The position numbers and the translations under genes were made by a program. A stretch of DNA of 6,493 bases, taken from contig CADBOW010000064.1 in NCBI GenBank assembly GCA_902796375.1, forward strand, positions 1-6,493, read 5' to 3'. This stretch comes from an uncultured Lachnospiraceae bacterium (GTDB taxonomy: Bacteria > Bacillota > Clostridia > Lachnospirales > Lachnospiraceae). The notes beneath the pieces were generated by a model. The model saw only the letters and a list, made by a program, of their open reading frames with translations. It had not been told where the DNA came from and did not search any database. Positions 4,784 through 6,493 of this stretch are shown piece by piece (the stretch's first letter is position 1; each line of letters begins with the position of its first letter).

Positions 4784-6493
4784 ATGAGAAAGAGGACGAG
4801 TAAGAGATTTCTGGTCGGACTTCTGATCATGGGATTTTTGATGCCCAATGTGATGGGAAGTGCGGTGGAGGCTGCAAATCCGGCGGATGCCGGCAGCGCA
4901 GTCAGTGCAGTCAGCACGGTGGAAGCCGGCAGTGCGGTCAAGGCAGTTGACGCCGGCGGTGCAGGCGGCACGGTCAAGGCAGTTGACACGGGTGCAGCTA
5001 AGTCAGTTGCCACAGGCACGGTTAAGGAAATCGGCGCAGGCTCTGTCAAGGAAACCGGCGTAGGCGGGGCTTCGGTGAGCGATGATTCGCAGCAGGAGCA
5101 GAAATATGTTCCGGGAGAAGCCATCGTCTGCTTCAAGACCGGGGATATTCCGGCTGCAAAGCAGGAAGAGCAGATAATGCAGGAAGTAGAGGCGGAGCTG
5201 GAGAAGGAAAGCAGCATCGATGATGCGGAAGCACTCCTCGCCATCGAAGACGCCGATACAGTGATCGAAGCGATTGAAGACACAGAGAGTGATGCAGCCG
5301 GCGGCGCAGTTGCAGATGCGGCCGGCGATGACGCAGCGGTAGCCAGCGAGACAGGCACCACCGACGACGCAGCTGCCACATCCGAAAACGCAGCGGCGGT
5401 CGACACGGCAGATACAGCTGACGGCGCAGCGGCATCCAGCGAGACAGGCACCAACGACGACGCAGCGGCTGCAGACGACGCAGCGGAGACCGGCAAGTCA
5501 GACACAACCGCCGGCGAGACAGTTGCCAACGCGGACCCCGACCCCGCCATGATCACCCTCATCCATTCGGACACCCTCACCACGGAGGAGCTCCTGGCTG
5601 AGCTCCGTGCCCGGGATGACGTGCTCTACGCAGAGCCCAACTATGTGATGGAAGCCACCGCATCTGGGGACTACACCGAGTACCAGTGGGGTCACCAGAC
5701 CACCTACGGCATCGGAGAGGACGGCTGGAACACCTACAGCGGCAGCACTCCCACACCGAAGGTGGATACCTCGAAGCAGGTCCTGGCCATCATCGACAGC
5801 GGCGTGGACTACACCCACGAAGACCTGAAAGATGTGATGTGGACCGACGGCCTGAAGTACCCGACTCTGAAAGCTATGGGCGGCGGCAAGTACGGCTACA
5901 ACTCCGCATACAAATCCTACGGCGGCGACATCTATGACACCACGGATCCCATGGACCAGTTCGGCCACGGCACACATTGTGCCGGCATTATGGTGGCAGC
6001 ATGGAACGGCATTGGCGTCAGCGGCGTGGCCAGCGGCGCCCGTCTCATGGCCGTCAAGGTGGCCAATGAGGAAGGCAACTACCCGGAGGACGCCATCGTC
6101 CGGGGCTTCCAGTACGTGCTGGCAGCAAAGAAGGCAGGCGTAAATGTGGTAGCCACGAACAACTCCTACAGCCGCAACATGATGACCCTGACAAATACAG
6201 TTCTGGTGCAGGAAGCCGGCAAGCTGGGCATTGTCTGCGTATATTCCGCCGGAAATGACAATCTGGACCTTGCCCTGACGAACAACACCTCCGCCTTCAC
6301 CGGCCAGGCTCCCAACGCCCTGGTAATCGGCGCCGGCACCGAGGATGGCAAGAAAGCCTCCTTCAGTAACTACAGCTCCAGAGACGTGCATGTCTTCGCC
6401 CCCGGCGAGAACATCATGTCCACGGTTCGTATGCAGACCGGCCGGCCCCTGAAGAACACACCGGTGTACGAGATGGGCGGAACTCCGGCCCAG
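4784..6493 (+). CDS. Secreted S8 family (subtilisin-like) serine peptidase, 3' partial at window edge
   Basis: The first 570 residues are present and the frame is open at the right edge. Residues 1-30 are a signal peptide: basic MRKRTSKR, hydrophobic core 9-25, probable cleavage after SAVEA (26-30). Residues 32-100 are a low-complexity Gly/Ala/Val stretch. A subtilase propeptide starts at KYVPGEAIVCFKTGD (107-121) and finishes at residues 256-287 (MITLIH...ending AEPNY). The two halves are separated by an acidic Ala/Asp/Thr insert at about 167-255. The catalytic domain shows Asp338 in IIDSGVDYTHEDL, His395 in FGHGTHCAG, and oxyanion Asn491 in SAGND, followed by FSNYSS (526-531) and VFAPGENIMST (537-547). 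The GTSMA serine motif is not within the window, so activity cannot be confirmed. The protein should act outside the cell in general proteolysis. Codons are strikingly C-ending (GGC, ACC, CTC, GCC), unlike the upstream genes. Confidence 0.9.
   Translation, partial: MRKRTSKRFLVGLLIMGFLMPNVMGSAVEAANPADAGSAVSAVSTVEAGSAVKAVDAGGAGGTVKAVDTGAAKSVATGTVKEIGAGSVKETGVGGASVSDDSQQEQKYVPGEAIVCFKTGDIPAAKQEEQIMQEVEAELEKESSIDDAEALLAIEDADTVIEAIEDTESDAAGGAVADAAGDDAAVASETGTTDDAAATSENAAAVDTADTADGAAASSETGTNDDAAAADDAAETGKSDTTAGETVANADPDPAMITLIHSDTLTTEELLAELRARDDVLYAEPNYVMEATASGDYTEYQWGHQTTYGIGEDGWNTYSGSTPTPKVDTSKQVLAIIDSGVDYTHEDLKDVMWTDGLKYPTLKAMGGGKYGYNSAYKSYGGDIYDTTDPMDQFGHGTHCAGIMVAAWNGIGVSGVASGARLMAVKVANEEGNYPEDAIVRGFQYVLAAKKAGVNVVATNNSYSRNMMTLTNTVLVQEAGKLGIVCVYSAGNDNLDLALTNNTSAFTGQAPNALVIGAGTEDGKKASFSNYSSRDVHVFAPGENIMSTVRMQTGRPLKNTPVYEMGGTPAQ
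4877..5083 (+). repeat. Low-complexity Gly/Ala/Val repeat segment following the signal peptide
   Basis: Residues 32-100 are built from short units around A-G-S-A-V-K-A-V-D. At DNA level CGGTCAAGGCAGTTGAC occurs at 4935-4951 and again at 4971-4987, 36 bases apart. It has no recognisable domain and is probably a disordered spacer between the signal cleavage site and the propeptide. Confidence 0.75.
5282..5548 (+). repeat. Acidic Ala/Asp/Thr-rich insert inside the peptidase propeptide, with 44-base repeats
   Basis: Residues 167-255 are almost entirely Ala, Asp, Glu, Thr, Ser and Gly. Two 44-base copies, 5330-5373 and 5423-5466, differ at four positions, including the shared core GAGACAGGCACC. 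The composition suggests a disordered, strongly acidic linker that grew by duplication. It separates the first propeptide strand and helix from the part ending in AEPNY. Confidence 0.75.

Noticed and set aside
4639..5583. 314-codon Ala/Ser/Pro-rich open frame on the - strand
   Set aside because: It arises from the antisense of the low-complexity peptidase N-terminus and has no signal or domain pattern of its own.
5498..6391. 297-codon open frame on the - strand opposite the peptidase
   Set aside because: It is opposite the conserved Asp/His/Asn motifs of an S8 peptidase. The Gly/Val/His-rich translation is what the C-ending codons of the + strand gene produce in antisense.

Overview
The window looks like chromosome from a moderately GC-rich, low-oxygen Firmicute, most likely a gut Lachnospiraceae-type clostridium. 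This is inferred from strong AGGAGG ribosome sites, mixed AGA/AGG/CGG arginine codons, an AEC-family carrier and a large secreted S8 peptidase with a Gram-positive style signal peptide. There is no rRNA, tRNA or named housekeeping gene to fix the taxonomy.

All four genes lie on the + strand. (1) 63-2765 encodes a roughly 900-residue cytoplasmic, mostly helical protein with a Gln/Ala repeat tract. Its frame is open to the left edge, so its true start may lie outside. Its middle carries a faint, apparently catalytically degenerate kinase-like motif order. (2) 58 bases downstream, 2824-3528 encodes a 234-residue protein whose motif order, key acidic residues and C-terminal block match ferredoxin-dependent bilin reductases (the PcyA/HY2 fold). 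This is the most interesting item: a tetrapyrrole-reductase-like protein outside phototrophs, next to a large unknown protein. (3) After a 237-base gap filled with degenerate 36-base tandem repeats, 3766-4689 encodes a ten-helix AEC-family transporter. (4) After a 94-base gap holding a short tandem repeat, 4784 to the right edge encodes a secreted S8 (subtilisin-like) peptidase. It is cut by the window before its catalytic serine, and its propeptide is split by a long acidic Ala/Asp/Thr insert.

Genes 1 and 2 are probably co-transcribed. The carrier and the peptidase each have their own leader and may be separate units. No convincing intrinsic terminator, CRISPR, mobile element or RNA gene was seen. 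No pathway clearly links all four genes; a link between the bilin-reductase-like protein and the 900-residue protein is the only one the spacing supports.
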